The notes: generated from the letters alone by a model not told the origin. 8,825 nucleotides of DNA from Acidobacteriota bacterium (GCA_021823305.1 JAKAOE010000029.1:1568-10392); one strand, 5' to 3'; counted from the stretch's first letter, positions 1 to 8,226 are shown. Numbers and translations: made by a program.

Positions 1-1
1 C

Positions 2-1738
2 CGATCTCCCGACGTCGACCGCAGCGGTGAATTCCGCCCGATCAAGGAAATCAACAACGAAATCCGCCGCCTCCACCTCGCCGTCTACGCACCCATGAAG
101 TACCTGATCGAGCACAAGAAGGCGGAGTACGACGCCAAGTACAGCACCAGGATCCCCGGCGGGCAAACCCTCTTCAGGCAGGTCGACCGCGAAGAAAGCC
201 TCGTTCATCTCCTTCGCGTCAACACCCTCAAACGGATGGAGAGCGCCGTGTCGTCCTTCGCGCTCACCGTCGGCCGCCAGCTTCAAGACGTCGAATCCGC
301 GCTCGCCAAGATCGACTCCGGCGACGGTGCCATCGACGAGCTCAACATCGCCGGCGTCGACGTCGACGATCCCCGCTTCGAACCCCTCCTGGTCGGCACC
401 AAGGTTCGCGTCCTCCTCCGCGATCTCGACCTCGCCCGCTGGGGGCAGGAACTGCGCGAGGACCGCGACCGCCTCCGCGCCCTGGCCGCCTCCGCGGGCC
501 AGGTCACCGCGGCGCGTGACGCCAAGCTCGAACAGCTCCGCCGCGTCATCGCCGAAAAAGTGCAAACTCCGCTCAACCCCGGCAATCGCAAGCTCCTCGT
601 CTTCACCGCCTTCGCCGAAACCGCCGACTACCTCTACCGCGAGCTCGCCCCCTGGGCGCAGCATCAGCTCGGCCTCCACTCCGCGCTCGTCACCGGCGGC
701 GACACCGGCAACCAGACCACCGTCCCCAAGCTCCGCCGCGATCTCGCCTCCATCCTGACCGCGTTCTCCCCGCGCTCGAAGGAGCGCCCGGCCGCCCTGG
801 CGAACGAGCCCGAAATAGACCTCCTCATCGCCACCGACTGCATCAGCGAGGGTCAGAACCTCCAGGACTGCGACTACCTCGTCAACTACGACATTCACTG
901 GAACCCCGTCCGCATCATCCAGCGGTTCGGCCGCATCGACCGCATCGGCTCCCCCAATCACTCCATCCAGCTCGTCAATTTCTGGCCCAACCTCGAGCTC
1001 GACGAATACATCAACCTCGAGCGCCGCGTCAGCGGCAAGATGAAGCTCCTCGACATCTCCGCCACCGGCGAGGAGAACATCATCGAGGAACAATCCGCCG
1101 GCGAGATGAACGATCTCGAGTACCGCCGCAAGCAGCTCCTCCGCCTGCAGGACGCCGTCATCGACCTCGAGGATCTCGGCGGCGGCGTATCCATCACCGA
1201 TCTAACCTTCGCCGACTTCCGCCTCGATCTCGCCGCTTACCGCAAGGCCCATCCCGGCAGCCTCGAATTCGCGCCGCTAGGCCTGCAAGCCGCCGTCCGC
1301 GCCAATGCCGGCTCACGCCTGCCCCCCGGCGCTCTCTTCCTTCTCCGTGCCGAGGAAAACGCCACCTCGACACCCAAATTCGAAGACGACTATCCCCTCG
1401 CGCCCTATTACTTGGCCCACGTTGGGCCCGACGCATCCGTCCTCCTCCCGTACACGCAGACCAAAACCATCCTCGACGGCCTCAAGCTCGCCTGCGCCGG
1501 GCAGGACGCGCCCGACCCCGAGGCCTGCGCGGACCTCGACCGCGCCAACCGGGGCGGCGAGGATATGCGCGCGCCCCGCCGCCAGCTCAGCGCCGCCATC
1601 GCCTCCGTCTCCGGCCGCGGCGAGGAGCGCGCTCTCGCCAGCCTGTTCCAACCCGGCGGCACGCACGCCCTCCCCGGCTCCGTCGCCGGCGAAAACGACT
1701 TCGAAGTCCTCGCCCTCCTCGCGGTGCTCCCGGAATGA
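2..1738 (+). CDS. SF2/SNF2-like helicase, C-terminal part (5'-truncated by window)
   Basis: The reading frame is open from base 2, so the N-terminal ATPase lobe (Walker A, DEAD/DEAH box) lies upstream of the window; the internal ATG at 95 is not the true start. The visible part holds the second RecA-like lobe. A LLVFTAF strand starts near 590, motif V (ATDCISEGQNLQ) lies at about 821-865, and motif VI (QRFGRIDRIGS) with its two arginine positions at 920-952. This order is typical of SNF2/HepA-like helicase C-terminal domains. After it comes a long family-specific tail of about 260 residues containing EEQSAGEMNDLEYRR, with no nuclease motif that I can see. The protein should be an ATP-driven DNA translocase or remodeller acting in the cytoplasm. 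It is distinct from the helicase inside Res downstream. The stop overlaps the DUF4391 start by 4 bp (ATGA), so it is part of the same operon. The helicase call is firm; its role in defence is inferred from its neighbours. Confidence 0.9.
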   Translation, partial: RSPDVDRSGEFRPIKEINNEIRRLHLAVYAPMKYLIEHKKAEYDAKYSTRIPGGQTLFRQVDREESLVHLLRVNTLKRMESAVSSFALTVGRQLQDVESALAKIDSGDGAIDELNIAGVDVDDPRFEPLLVGTKVRVLLRDLDLARWGQELREDRDRLRALAASAGQVTAARDAKLEQLRRVIAEKVQTPLNPGNRKLLVFTAFAETADYLYRELAPWAQHQLGLHSALVTGGDTGNQTTVPKLRRDLASILTAFSPRSKERPAALANEPEIDLLIATDCISEGQNLQDCDYLVNYDIHWNPVRIIQRFGRIDRIGSPNHSIQLVNFWPNLELDEYINLERRVSGKMKLLDISATGEENIIEEQSAGEMNDLEYRRKQLLRLQDAVIDLEDLGGGVSITDLTFADFRLDLAAYRKAHPGSLEFAPLGLQAAVRANAGSRLPPGALFLLRAEENATSTPKFEDDYPLAPYYLAHVGPDASVLLPYTQTKTILDGLKLACAGQDAPDPEACADLDRANRGGEDMRAPRRQLSAAIASVSGRGEERALASLFQPGGTHALPGSVAGENDFEVLALLAVLPE

Positions 1739-2331
1739 CCGCCGAAGCCGCGCTCGCCGCGCTCGGCCTCCCGTCGGCCTGCCGCATAGACCGCCGCATC
1801 CCCAAGACGCTCTGGCCCGAGCCCCTGCGCGCCGCCCTCGCCGATGCCGCCGAGGAACTCCGCTGGCTCGCCGTCCTCAAGCCGGAAACCTGCGCCATCG
1901 CCGCCCGCCCCGACGCCCCCGAAATTCAAATCCTCAGCCTCGACCTCCGCCCGGACGTCAAGCCCTCCGCAACCGAGCGCCTGCACCGCGCCGTGCCCTA
2001 CCCCGCCGTCGCGCTGGTCCGGCGGAGCCAATCTCTATCCATCTCCCTCCGCGAAGCCGCCTGCGGCCTCGCCGGCGACCCCGTCACCGCCGCCTGGCTC
2101 CCCTCCCTCGCCCTCGCCCTCCAGAACCGCGACTCGCTCGCCACCGTCTACGCCGGCTGGACCGCCCAAGTCCGCCGCCTCGCCGAGCCCGTCCGCATCG
2201 AGAGCGAAATCGCCCGCCTCCGCGCCCAGGCCAAAAAAGAAACGCGCATCGCCTCGCTCGCCGAGACCAATCGGCGCCTCCAGCAGTTACAATCGGAACT
2301 CGCCGCCACCCGCGAGGCCCTATGTCGCTAA
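1735..2331 (+). CDS. DUF4391 domain-containing protein
   Basis: This 198-residue protein matches the DUF4391 pattern as I remember it. It has an N-terminal IPKTLW (residues 22-27), a WLAVLKPET strand near 44-52, an EIQILSLDL strand at 63-71, the hallmark HRAVPYP at 84-90, and a C-terminal alpha-helical segment at about 154-194. That segment contains KKETRIASLAETNRRLQQLQ, which is likely to form a coiled coil. Its length is usual for the family. I see no catalytic motif, signal peptide or membrane segment, and the biochemical function is unknown. Its position between a helicase and a type III methyltransferase suggests an adaptor or partner protein in the same complex, but that is inference. 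The start is fixed by the ATGA overlap with the helicase stop. The 3' end runs 10 bp into mod. Codon use is uniformly of the local C-ending style. Confidence 0.82.
   Translation: MTAEAALAALGLPSACRIDRRIPKTLWPEPLRAALADAAEELRWLAVLKPETCAIAARPDAPEIQILSLDLRPDVKPSATERLHRAVPYPAVALVRRSQSLSISLREAACGLAGDPVTAAWLPSLALALQNRDSLATVYAGWTAQVRRLAEPVRIESEIARLRAQAKKETRIASLAETNRRLQQLQSELAATREALCR
2314..2317 (+). promoter_or_regulatory. Probable ribosome binding site of mod (GAGG)
   Basis: GAGG lies 4 nt before the ATG at 2322, inside the end of the DUF4391 gene. The spacing is short, so coupling to translation of DUF4391 probably contributes. The motif supports 2322 as the mod start. Confidence 0.4.
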
Positions 2332-4211
2332 AGCCCATCCTCGCCCCCGACCCCAACGCCGGCCCGACGCCGCTTACCGCCGAAAACCTCGACCACCTCC
2401 GCGCCCTCTTCCCCTCCGCCTTCCGCGAGGGGAGGATAGACTTCGACGCACTCCGCCAGCTCCTCGGCGGCGCCGTCGATGACCGCCCCGAACGCTACGG
2501 CCTCAACTGGAACGGCAAGCGCGCCGCCCGCCACCTCGCCCTCACCCCTTCCGCCGCCACCCTCCGCCCCGACCCCGCCCAGTCGGTGGACTGGGAAAAC
2601 ACCAAAAACCTCATGATCGAGGGCGACAACCTCGAGGTTCTCAAGCTCCTCCAAGGCCCCTTCGCCGGCAAGGTCAAGCTCATCTACATCGACCCGCCCT
2701 ACAACACCGGCAAGGACTTCATCTACCCCGATAACTTCCGCGACAGCCTCAAGAACTACCTCGAGCTCACCGGACAGACCCGCGAGGCCGGCGCCAAGCT
2801 CACCAACAACCCCGAGTCCAGCGGCCGCTTCCACACCGACTGGCTCAACATGATGTACCCCCGCCTCTTCCTCGCCCGCCAACTGCTAAGCGACGACGGC
2901 GCCATCTTCGTCTCCATCGACGACCACGAAGTCGCCAACCTCCGCCTGCTCATGGACGAGATATTCGGGCCAGAGAATTTTATCGCCGCCGTCATCTGGC
3001 AAAAGGTATATTCACCCAAAAATTCCGCGCGCAACTTCTCCCAAGACCACGACTACGTCCTCGCCTACGCGCGGCTGGCCACGCACTGGGCACCGGCGCT
3101 CCTCCCCCGAACCGGCGCAATGCAGGCACGCTACAGCAATCCCGATCACGACCCACGCGGCCCGTGGAAGGCGGGCGCGCTCCAAGCTCGCAACTATTAC
3201 AGCAAGGGCATCTACACCATCACCTGCCCCTCCGGGCGGGTAATCGAAGGGCCGCCCCCCGGCTCGTACTGGCGCGTAAGCCAACCGAAATTCCTGAGAC
3301 TCAATCGCGAGAACCGAATCTGGTGGGGCGAGGACGGAAACAACACGCCGGCCATTAAGCGCTTCCTGACGGAGGTAAAGCCGGGCATAGTGCCGCAGAC
3401 CCTGTGGAGGCACAGCGACGTCGGCAGCACACACGAAGCCAAGAAGGAGCTCCTGGGACTGGTGGAGTTCCAAAACTCGGCGTCGGTTCTCCAGACGCTA
3501 AAGCCGACGCGCCTCATCCGGCGCATGCTACAGATCGCGGCCTCTCCAGGCCCCGCCATCGTTTTGGATTTCTTTGCCGGTTCCGGCCCAACTCTGGACG
3601 CCGCCTACCGCCAAAACGCCGCGGACAACCAAGATCGGCGCTCTGTGCTCGTGCAGATCCCCGAGCCCCTACCCACTGGCGGGAAATTCCAAACCATCGC
3701 CGACATCTGCCGCGAGCGCCTCCGCCGCGCCGGCGAAAAGGTCCGCGCCGAAAACCCGCTCTTCCATGGCGACCTCGGCTTCCGCTCGTTCAGGCTCGAC
3801 AGCAGCAACATTCGCCCGTGGCCCCCCGACTCCGGCGAAATCTCCGAAGCGATCCAGCAATCCGTCGAACATCTCAAGCTCGACCGCTCCGAGCAGGACA
3901 TCCTCTACGAAATCCTCCTCCGCTTAAATCTCGATCCGTGCCTCCCCATCGCCGCCCGCGAAATTGCCAGCAAAACCGTACATAGCGTCGGCGCCGGCAC
4001 GCTCTTCGCCTGCCTCGACCCCGCCATCGCCGCAGCCGGCGTCGAGCCCCTCGCGCTCGGCATCGCCGCCTGGCGCGACGAGCTCCAGCCCGCCGGCGAG
4101 CCCACCGCCGTTTTCCGTGACAGCGCCTTCGCCGATGACGTCGCCAAGACCAACCTGGTCGCCGTCCTCCGCCAGCACGGCTTCCAGGACGCAAACCTCC
4201 GGAGCATCTGA
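2322..4211 (+). CDS. mod: Type III restriction-modification DNA methyltransferase (Mod), beta class
   Basis: The 629-residue protein transfers a methyl group from S-adenosylmethionine to DNA, most likely N6 of adenine given DPPY and the type III family. It also provides sequence recognition for the Mod-Res complex. Motif IV DPPY is at residues 124-127 (IYIDPPYNTGKDF) and the SAM-binding motif I FAGSG is at 418-422. The order IV before I defines the beta class. The N-terminal region (LTAENLDHLRALFP, then GDNLEVLKLL) and the C-terminal FRDSAFADDVAKTN are typical of type III Mod proteins. The frame is open far upstream (to 1305), but the ATG at 2322 is chosen because homology begins at MSLKPILAPD, a GAGG precedes it, and the upstream part only shadows the helicase and DUF4391 genes. 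Motif I continues GPTLDA where GTT is usual, a mild departure. Residues about 214-457 have clearly different codon use (see separate entry). The stop overlaps rhuM by 1 bp. Confidence 0.95.
   Translation: MSLKPILAPDPNAGPTPLTAENLDHLRALFPSAFREGRIDFDALRQLLGGAVDDRPERYGLNWNGKRAARHLALTPSAATLRPDPAQSVDWENTKNLMIEGDNLEVLKLLQGPFAGKVKLIYIDPPYNTGKDFIYPDNFRDSLKNYLELTGQTREAGAKLTNNPESSGRFHTDWLNMMYPRLFLARQLLSDDGAIFVSIDDHEVANLRLLMDEIFGPENFIAAVIWQKVYSPKNSARNFSQDHDYVLAYARLATHWAPALLPRTGAMQARYSNPDHDPRGPWKAGALQARNYYSKGIYTITCPSGRVIEGPPPGSYWRVSQPKFLRLNRENRIWWGEDGNNTPAIKRFLTEVKPGIVPQTLWRHSDVGSTHEAKKELLGLVEFQNSASVLQTLKPTRLIRRMLQIAASPGPAIVLDFFAGSGPTLDAAYRQNAADNQDRRSVLVQIPEPLPTGGKFQTIADICRERLRRAGEKVRAENPLFHGDLGFRSFRLDSSNIRPWPPDSGEISEAIQQSVEHLKLDRSEQDILYEILLRLNLDPCLPIAAREIASKTVHSVGAGTLFACLDPAIAAAGVEPLALGIAAWRDELQPAGEPTAVFRDSAFADDVAKTNLVAVLRQHGFQDANLRSI
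2961..3690 (+). other. Atypical-codon segment in mod covering the predicted target-recognition region
   Basis: Across residues about 214-457 of Mod the codon choice changes. ATA, GTA, CTA, AGA, AGG, CGA, GGA and CAA become common and CTG rivals CTC. By hand count about a quarter of codons end in A or T, against roughly a tenth in the preceding DUF4391 gene. The usual style resumes near 3690 (ATCGCCGACATCTGCCGC). In beta-class methyltransferases the target-recognition domain lies between the motif IV-VIII block and motif I, which is the bulk of this segment. The segment also includes motif I itself. The limits are approximate, good to about 30 bp. The likely explanation is a recombinational exchange of specificity, but that is inference. 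Confidence 0.6.
4201..4204 (+). promoter_or_regulatory. Ribosome binding site of rhuM (GGAG)
   Basis: GGAG sits 6 nt before the ATG at 4211, within the last codons of mod. Together with the TGATG stop-start overlap it fixes the rhuM start. The site is the right half of a small CTCCGGAG palindrome (4197-4204), probably by chance. Confidence 0.55.
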
Positions 4212-5257
4212 TGCCCGCCGGCGAAATCATCCTCTACCAGACCGAGGACGGCCGCACCCGCGTCGAATGCCGCTTCGCCGAAGAGACCCTCTGGCTCACC
4301 CAGGCCCTAATCGCCGAGCTGTACGGCAAGGACGTTCGCACCGTCAACGAGCACATCGCCAACCTCATCCAGGAGGGCGAGATTGACCCCGCCGCAACCA
4401 TCCGGAAATTCCGGATAGTTCGCCGCGAGGGCGGACGCGACGTCGCGCGCGAGATCGAGCACTACAACCTCGACGCCATCCTCGCCGTTGGTTACCGTGT
4501 CCGCTCGCCCCGCGGCGCCCAGTTCCGCCGCTGGGCCACCGAGCGCCTGCGCGAGTACCTGCTCAAGGGCTTCACCCTCGACGACGAGCGTCTCAAGAAT
4601 CCTCCCGTCGCCGGCGCCGGCGTTCCCGATTATTTCGACGAACTGCTCGAGCGCATCCGCGACATCCGCGCCAGCGAGCGCCGCATGTACCTCCGCGTTC
4701 GCGAGATCTTCGCCCTCGCCGCCGACTACGATCCCGCCCGCGCCGATACCGCCCGCTTTTTCCAAACCATCCAGAACAAGCTCCACTTCGCTTCCACCGG
4801 CCACACCGCCCCCGAGCTCATCGCCGCCCGCGCCAACCGCAGCCGCCCCAACATGGGCCTGACTTCGTGGCATGGCGCCGCCGTGCGCAAGTCCGACGTC
4901 ACCACCGCCAAGAACTACCTCAGCCGCCCCGAAATCTCCGAGCTCAACCGCATCGTGACCATGTGGCTCGATTTCGCCGAGGATCAGGCCCGCCGCCGCA
5001 AGCAGGTCTTCCTCGCCGACTGGGAGTCCAAGCTCGACGACTTCCTGCGCTTCAACGAGCGCGGCGTTCTCCGCGGCATCGGCCGCCTCACCAACGCCCA
5101 GTCCGACGCCCGCGCCGAGGCCGAATACGAGGCCTTCGCCGCCAAACGCCGCGCCCTGCTCGAAGCCGAGGCCGAGCGAGCCCTCCGCCAGGCTCTCCCG
5201 GCGCCCGCCAAGCCCGCCAAGCAGCGCTCCCGAGCCAAACGGCCGCCGAAGCCATGA
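4211..5257 (+). CDS. rhuM: RhuM-family protein (virulence RhuM family), accessory gene between mod and res
   Basis: The 348-residue protein carries the RhuM family signatures. Residues 27-59 (LWLTQALIAELYGKDVRTVN onward to EGEID) resemble a helix-turn-helix. The conserved block YNLDAILAVGYRVRSPRGAQ lies at 85-104 and is followed by RRWATERLREYLLKGF and LDDERLKN up to residue 130. A second conserved half starts at PNMGLTSWHG (213-222) and continues through RIVTMWLDFAEDQA near 250-265 and LDDFLRFNE. The last 20 or so residues are lysine-, arginine- and proline-rich. No signal peptide or membrane segment is visible, so despite the historical 'virulence' label it is most likely a cytoplasmic, DNA-binding or R-M-associated protein. 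Its molecular function is unknown. A start overlapping the mod stop (TGATG) and an end overlapping the res start (ATGA) lock it into the R-M operon. This suggests a regulatory or modulating role, which is inference. Confidence 0.88.
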   Translation: MPAGEIILYQTEDGRTRVECRFAEETLWLTQALIAELYGKDVRTVNEHIANLIQEGEIDPAATIRKFRIVRREGGRDVAREIEHYNLDAILAVGYRVRSPRGAQFRRWATERLREYLLKGFTLDDERLKNPPVAGAGVPDYFDELLERIRDIRASERRMYLRVREIFALAADYDPARADTARFFQTIQNKLHFASTGHTAPELIAARANRSRPNMGLTSWHGAAVRKSDVTTAKNYLSRPEISELNRIVTMWLDFAEDQARRRKQVFLADWESKLDDFLRFNERGVLRGIGRLTNAQSDARAEAEYEAFAAKRRALLEAEAERALRQALPAPAKPAKQRSRAKRPPKP

Positions 5258-8226
5258 AGCTCCAATTCGACGCCAATCTTGACTATCAGCGCGACGCCAT
5301 TGCCGCCGCCTGCGACCTGTTCCGTGGCCAGGAGTCCAGCCGCGCCGAGTTCACCGTCTCCCCCAAACAAGCCGCGTTCGGCTTCTACCAGGGCTCGCTC
5401 GGCATCGGCAACAGACTCCGCCTCCTTGAGGAGGAGCTCCTCGCCAACCTCAACGCCGTCCAACTCCGCCACGGTCTCCCGCGCTCCGAATCCCTCGAAT
5501 CTCCGCCCGACTTCACCGTCGAAATGGAGACCGGCACCGGCAAGACCTACGTCTACCTCCGCACCATCTTCGAGCTCAACCACCGCTACGGCTTCACCAA
5601 ATTCATCATCGTCGTCCCCTCGGTCGCTATCCGCGAGGGCGTTTACAAGACTCTCCAGATCACCGAAGACCACTTCCGCTCCCTCTACTTCGCCCCCGCC
5701 AACTACTTCGTCTACGACTCCGCCAATCTCGGCGAGGTCCGCAACTTCGCCGTCTCCGCGTCCATCCAGATCATGGTCGTCACCGTCGGCGCCATCAACA
5801 AGAAGGACGTCAACAACCTTTACAAAGAGAGCGAAAAGGTCAGCGGGCAGAGCCCCATCGACCTCATCCGCGCCACCCGCCCCATCCTCATCGTGGACGA
5901 GCCGCAGAAGGTCGATGGCGGCCTCGAAGGCCGCGGCCGCGAGGCCCTCCGCGCCATGCAGCCGCTCTGCACCCTCCGCTACTCCGCCACCCACCTCCAC
6001 ATCCACCACCCCATCTACCGCCTCGGCCCCGTCGAAGCCTACGAGCGCGGACTGGTCAAACAGATCGAGGTCGCCGCCGCCACCCTCGAATCCGGCCACA
6101 ACAAACCCTACGTCAAGGTCGCCTCCATCTCCGCCCGCCGCACTGGCGTCTCCGCCAAGGTCGAGCTCGATGCCGAGCCCGCCTCCGGCGCCGCCCGCAA
6201 AGCCTTCACCGTCCGCGGCGGCGAAGACCTCCGCGACCTCGCCCGCCGCGATCTCTACGAAAATTGCCGCATCGGCGAGATCGTCGCCATACCCGGCCGC
6301 GAGCAACTCGAACTCCTGATCCCTGGCCAACAGACCTGGCTCAAACCCGGCGAGAGCTTCGGCGGCCCCGACCAGACCGCTCTCAACCGCCAACTCATCC
6401 GCCGCACCACCCGCGAGCACCTCGAAAAGGAGCGCCGGCTTACACCCCAGGGCCTCAAGGTCCTCACCCTGTTCTTCATCGACCGCGTCGACAAATACCG
6501 TCGCTACGACTCCGGCGGCGCGGCGCTCCCTGGCGAATACGCCCTCATGTTCGAGCAGGAATACGCCCGGCTCGCCAAGGCAACCCCGGACGCGGCCGCC
6601 GCCGCCCACGGCGGCTACTTCTCCATCGACCGTGCCACCAAGCGGGAAAAGGACACCAGCGGCGAGACCAAAGCCGACGACGACACCTACGCGCTCATCA
6701 TGCGCGACAAGGAGCGCCTGCTGAGCCTCGACAACCCGCTGAAATTCATCTTCTCCCACTCCGCCCTCCGCGAAGGCTGGGACAACCCCAACGTCTTCCA
6801 AATCTGCACCCTCCGCGAAATGGGCTCCGAGACCGACCGCAGGCAAACCATCGGCCGCGGCCTCCGCCTCGCCGTCAACCAGGAGGGCGAGCGCGTCCGC
6901 GGCCCGGCCGTCAACACGCTCACCGTCGTGGCCACCGAGTCCTTCGAGCAGTTCGCAAGCAGCCTCCAGCACGAGCTCACCGACGCCGGCGTCCGTTTCG
7001 GCGTCCTCAAGAACCACGTTTTCGCCGGCGTCGAAGTCCCCGGCCTCGCCGGCGCCCCCATCCCCCTCGGCTACGACGAGTCCAAGAAGCTCTGGGAGTT
7101 CTTCCACGAAAAGGGCTACGTCTCCGCTTCGGGCCAAGTCCAACAACCCCTCCGTACCGCCCTGCGTGACGGCTCGCTCGAAATCCCGCCGCACCTCCAA
7201 CCCGCCGCCGCCCAGATCGAAAACATCCTGAAGCGCGTCGCCGGCAGCATCGAGATCAAGAACGCCGACGAGCGCCGCACCGTTCGCCCGCGCCAAGCCG
7301 TGCTCGACAGCCCCGAGTTCAAGGCCCTCTGGGATCGCGTCAAGCACAAAACCACCTACCGCGTCCACTTCGACAACCAGGGCCTGGTCGCGGCTTGCCG
7401 CCAAGCTCTGGCCGACGCGCCCAGCGTCCCCTCCACCCGCCTCCACTGGACCGTGGCCGGCATCAAGATCGAAGAATCCGGTGTCTCCGCCACCGACGTC
7501 CTCTCCGAGGCCTCCCTGCCCCTCGACGAAACCGACGTCGCACTGCCCGACATCCTCACCGAGCTCCAAAACCGCACCCAGCTCACCCGCCGCAGCCTCG
7601 CCCGCATCCTCACCGAAAGCGGCCGCCTCGACGGCTTCCTCCGCAACCCCGCCGAATTCATCCGCCTCGCCGCCGAGGCCATCAACCGCACCAAGCGCAC
7701 CTTCATCGTGGACGGCATCAAGTACCAGCGCCTCGGAAGCGGCGACTGCTACGCCCAGGAGCTCTTCCGCACCGAGGAGCTGATCGGCTACATCAAGACC
7801 ATGCTGCCCGCGAAACGCGCCGTCTACGAGGACGTCATTTACCAATCTGACGTCGAAGCCCGCTTCGCCGAGCAGCTCGAAAAGAACGAAGCCGTCAAGG
7901 TCTACGCCAAGCTCCCACTCTGGTTCAAGATCCCGACACCACTGGGAGACTACAACCCCGACTGGGCCGTCCTGATCGACCGCGACGGCGAGGAGCGCCT
8001 CTACTTCGTGGTCGAGACCAAAGGCTCCGCCTTCGCCGCCGACCTACGCGAAACCGAGTCGGCCAAGATCAAATGCGGCCAAGCCCACTTCGCCGCCCTC
8101 GCCGCCGCCGGCGAACCCAACCCTGCCCGCTTCCTCGTCGCAACCGACCTCACGACCCTGCTTGCGGGCGGCGACGCTCCAGCGGCGCCCCCAACAAAGA
8201 GCACCATCCAATCCGCCGGAGCCTGA
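5254..8226 (+). CDS. res: Type III restriction endonuclease subunit (Res): SF2 helicase plus PD-(D/E)XK nuclease
   Basis: The 990-residue protein is the DNA-translocating and cutting subunit that works with Mod. Helicase motifs appear in order: Walker A TGTGKT at 93-98, motif II DEPQ at 215-218 (the type III variant of DEAD/DEAH), motif III SAT at 244-246, REGWDN ending at N511, and motif VI RQTIGRGLR at 530-538. The C-terminal nuclease has PD at 902-903 (NPDWAVL) and ETK at 921-923 (YFVVETKGS), giving D903, E921 and K923 as the probable metal-binding and catalytic residues. All key residues are present, so the enzyme looks intact; the length is usual for Res. The frame extends upstream to 4867, but the ATG at 5254 is chosen because Res homology starts at MKLQFDANLDYQRDAI and it forms an ATGA overlap with rhuM; the upstream part shadows rhuM. 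Type III enzymes need Mod for recognition and cut a short distance from the site (family knowledge). Confidence 0.96.
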   Translation: MKLQFDANLDYQRDAIAAACDLFRGQESSRAEFTVSPKQAAFGFYQGSLGIGNRLRLLEEELLANLNAVQLRHGLPRSESLESPPDFTVEMETGTGKTYVYLRTIFELNHRYGFTKFIIVVPSVAIREGVYKTLQITEDHFRSLYFAPANYFVYDSANLGEVRNFAVSASIQIMVVTVGAINKKDVNNLYKESEKVSGQSPIDLIRATRPILIVDEPQKVDGGLEGRGREALRAMQPLCTLRYSATHLHIHHPIYRLGPVEAYERGLVKQIEVAAATLESGHNKPYVKVASISARRTGVSAKVELDAEPASGAARKAFTVRGGEDLRDLARRDLYENCRIGEIVAIPGREQLELLIPGQQTWLKPGESFGGPDQTALNRQLIRRTTREHLEKERRLTPQGLKVLTLFFIDRVDKYRRYDSGGAALPGEYALMFEQEYARLAKATPDAAAAAHGGYFSIDRATKREKDTSGETKADDDTYALIMRDKERLLSLDNPLKFIFSHSALREGWDNPNVFQICTLREMGSETDRRQTIGRGLRLAVNQEGERVRGPAVNTLTVVATESFEQFASSLQHELTDAGVRFGVLKNHVFAGVEVPGLAGAPIPLGYDESKKLWEFFHEKGYVSASGQVQQPLRTALRDGSLEIPPHLQPAAAQIENILKRVAGSIEIKNADERRTVRPRQAVLDSPEFKALWDRVKHKTTYRVHFDNQGLVAACRQALADAPSVPSTRLHWTVAGIKIEESGVSATDVLSEASLPLDETDVALPDILTELQNRTQLTRRSLARILTESGRLDGFLRNPAEFIRLAAEAINRTKRTFIVDGIKYQRLGSGDCYAQELFRTEELIGYIKTMLPAKRAVYEDVIYQSDVEARFAEQLEKNEAVKVYAKLPLWFKIPTPLGDYNPDWAVLIDRDGEERLYFVVETKGSAFAADLRETESAKIKCGQAHFAALAAAGEPNPARFLVATDLTTLLAGGDAPAAPPTKSTIQSAGA
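8218..8221 (+). promoter_or_regulatory. Ribosome binding site of the DUF2130 gene (GGAG)
   Basis: GGAG lies 6 nt before the ATG at 8228, overlapping the last codons of res. It has the same motif and spacing as the rhuM site. It supports 8228 as a true start and translation of the sixth gene as part of the operon. Confidence 0.55.

Noticed and set aside
95..97. ATG at 95 as the start of the helicase gene
   Set aside because: The frame is open to the window start with helicase-like sequence (EINNEIRRLHLAVYAPMKY), and the ATPase motifs must lie upstream, so this is an internal methionine.
1305..2321. Upstream extension of the mod frame by 339 codons
   Set aside because: The translated extension is a Pro/Arg/Ser-rich out-of-frame reading of the helicase and DUF4391 genes. 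Mod similarity and a ribosome site begin at 2322.
4197..4204. CTCCGGAG palindrome before rhuM as an operator
   Set aside because: It is only 8 bp, lies inside the mod coding region, and is explained by the ribosome site plus coding constraints in GC-rich DNA.
2322..4211. Phase-variable mod gene
   Set aside because: I found no long homopolymer or tandem short repeat in mod that would allow on/off switching by slippage; the reading frame is intact.
4867..5253. Upstream extension of the res frame
   Set aside because: It is Arg/Pro-rich, overlaps the conserved C-terminal half of rhuM in another frame, and shows no Res-like sequence before 5254.
5279..6319. A 346-codon plus-strand open frame inside res
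   Set aside because: It is a Ser/Pro/Thr-rich low-complexity shadow in the wrong frame, directly under the Walker A and DEPQ motifs of Res.
4984..7845. A 953-codon open frame on the minus strand opposite res and the end of rhuM
   Set aside because: It is very rich in Gly, Ala, Val, Glu and Asp in a low-complexity pattern, with no recognisable domain. It is the expected reverse-strand shadow of GC-rich codons, and the plus-strand Res motifs are unambiguous.
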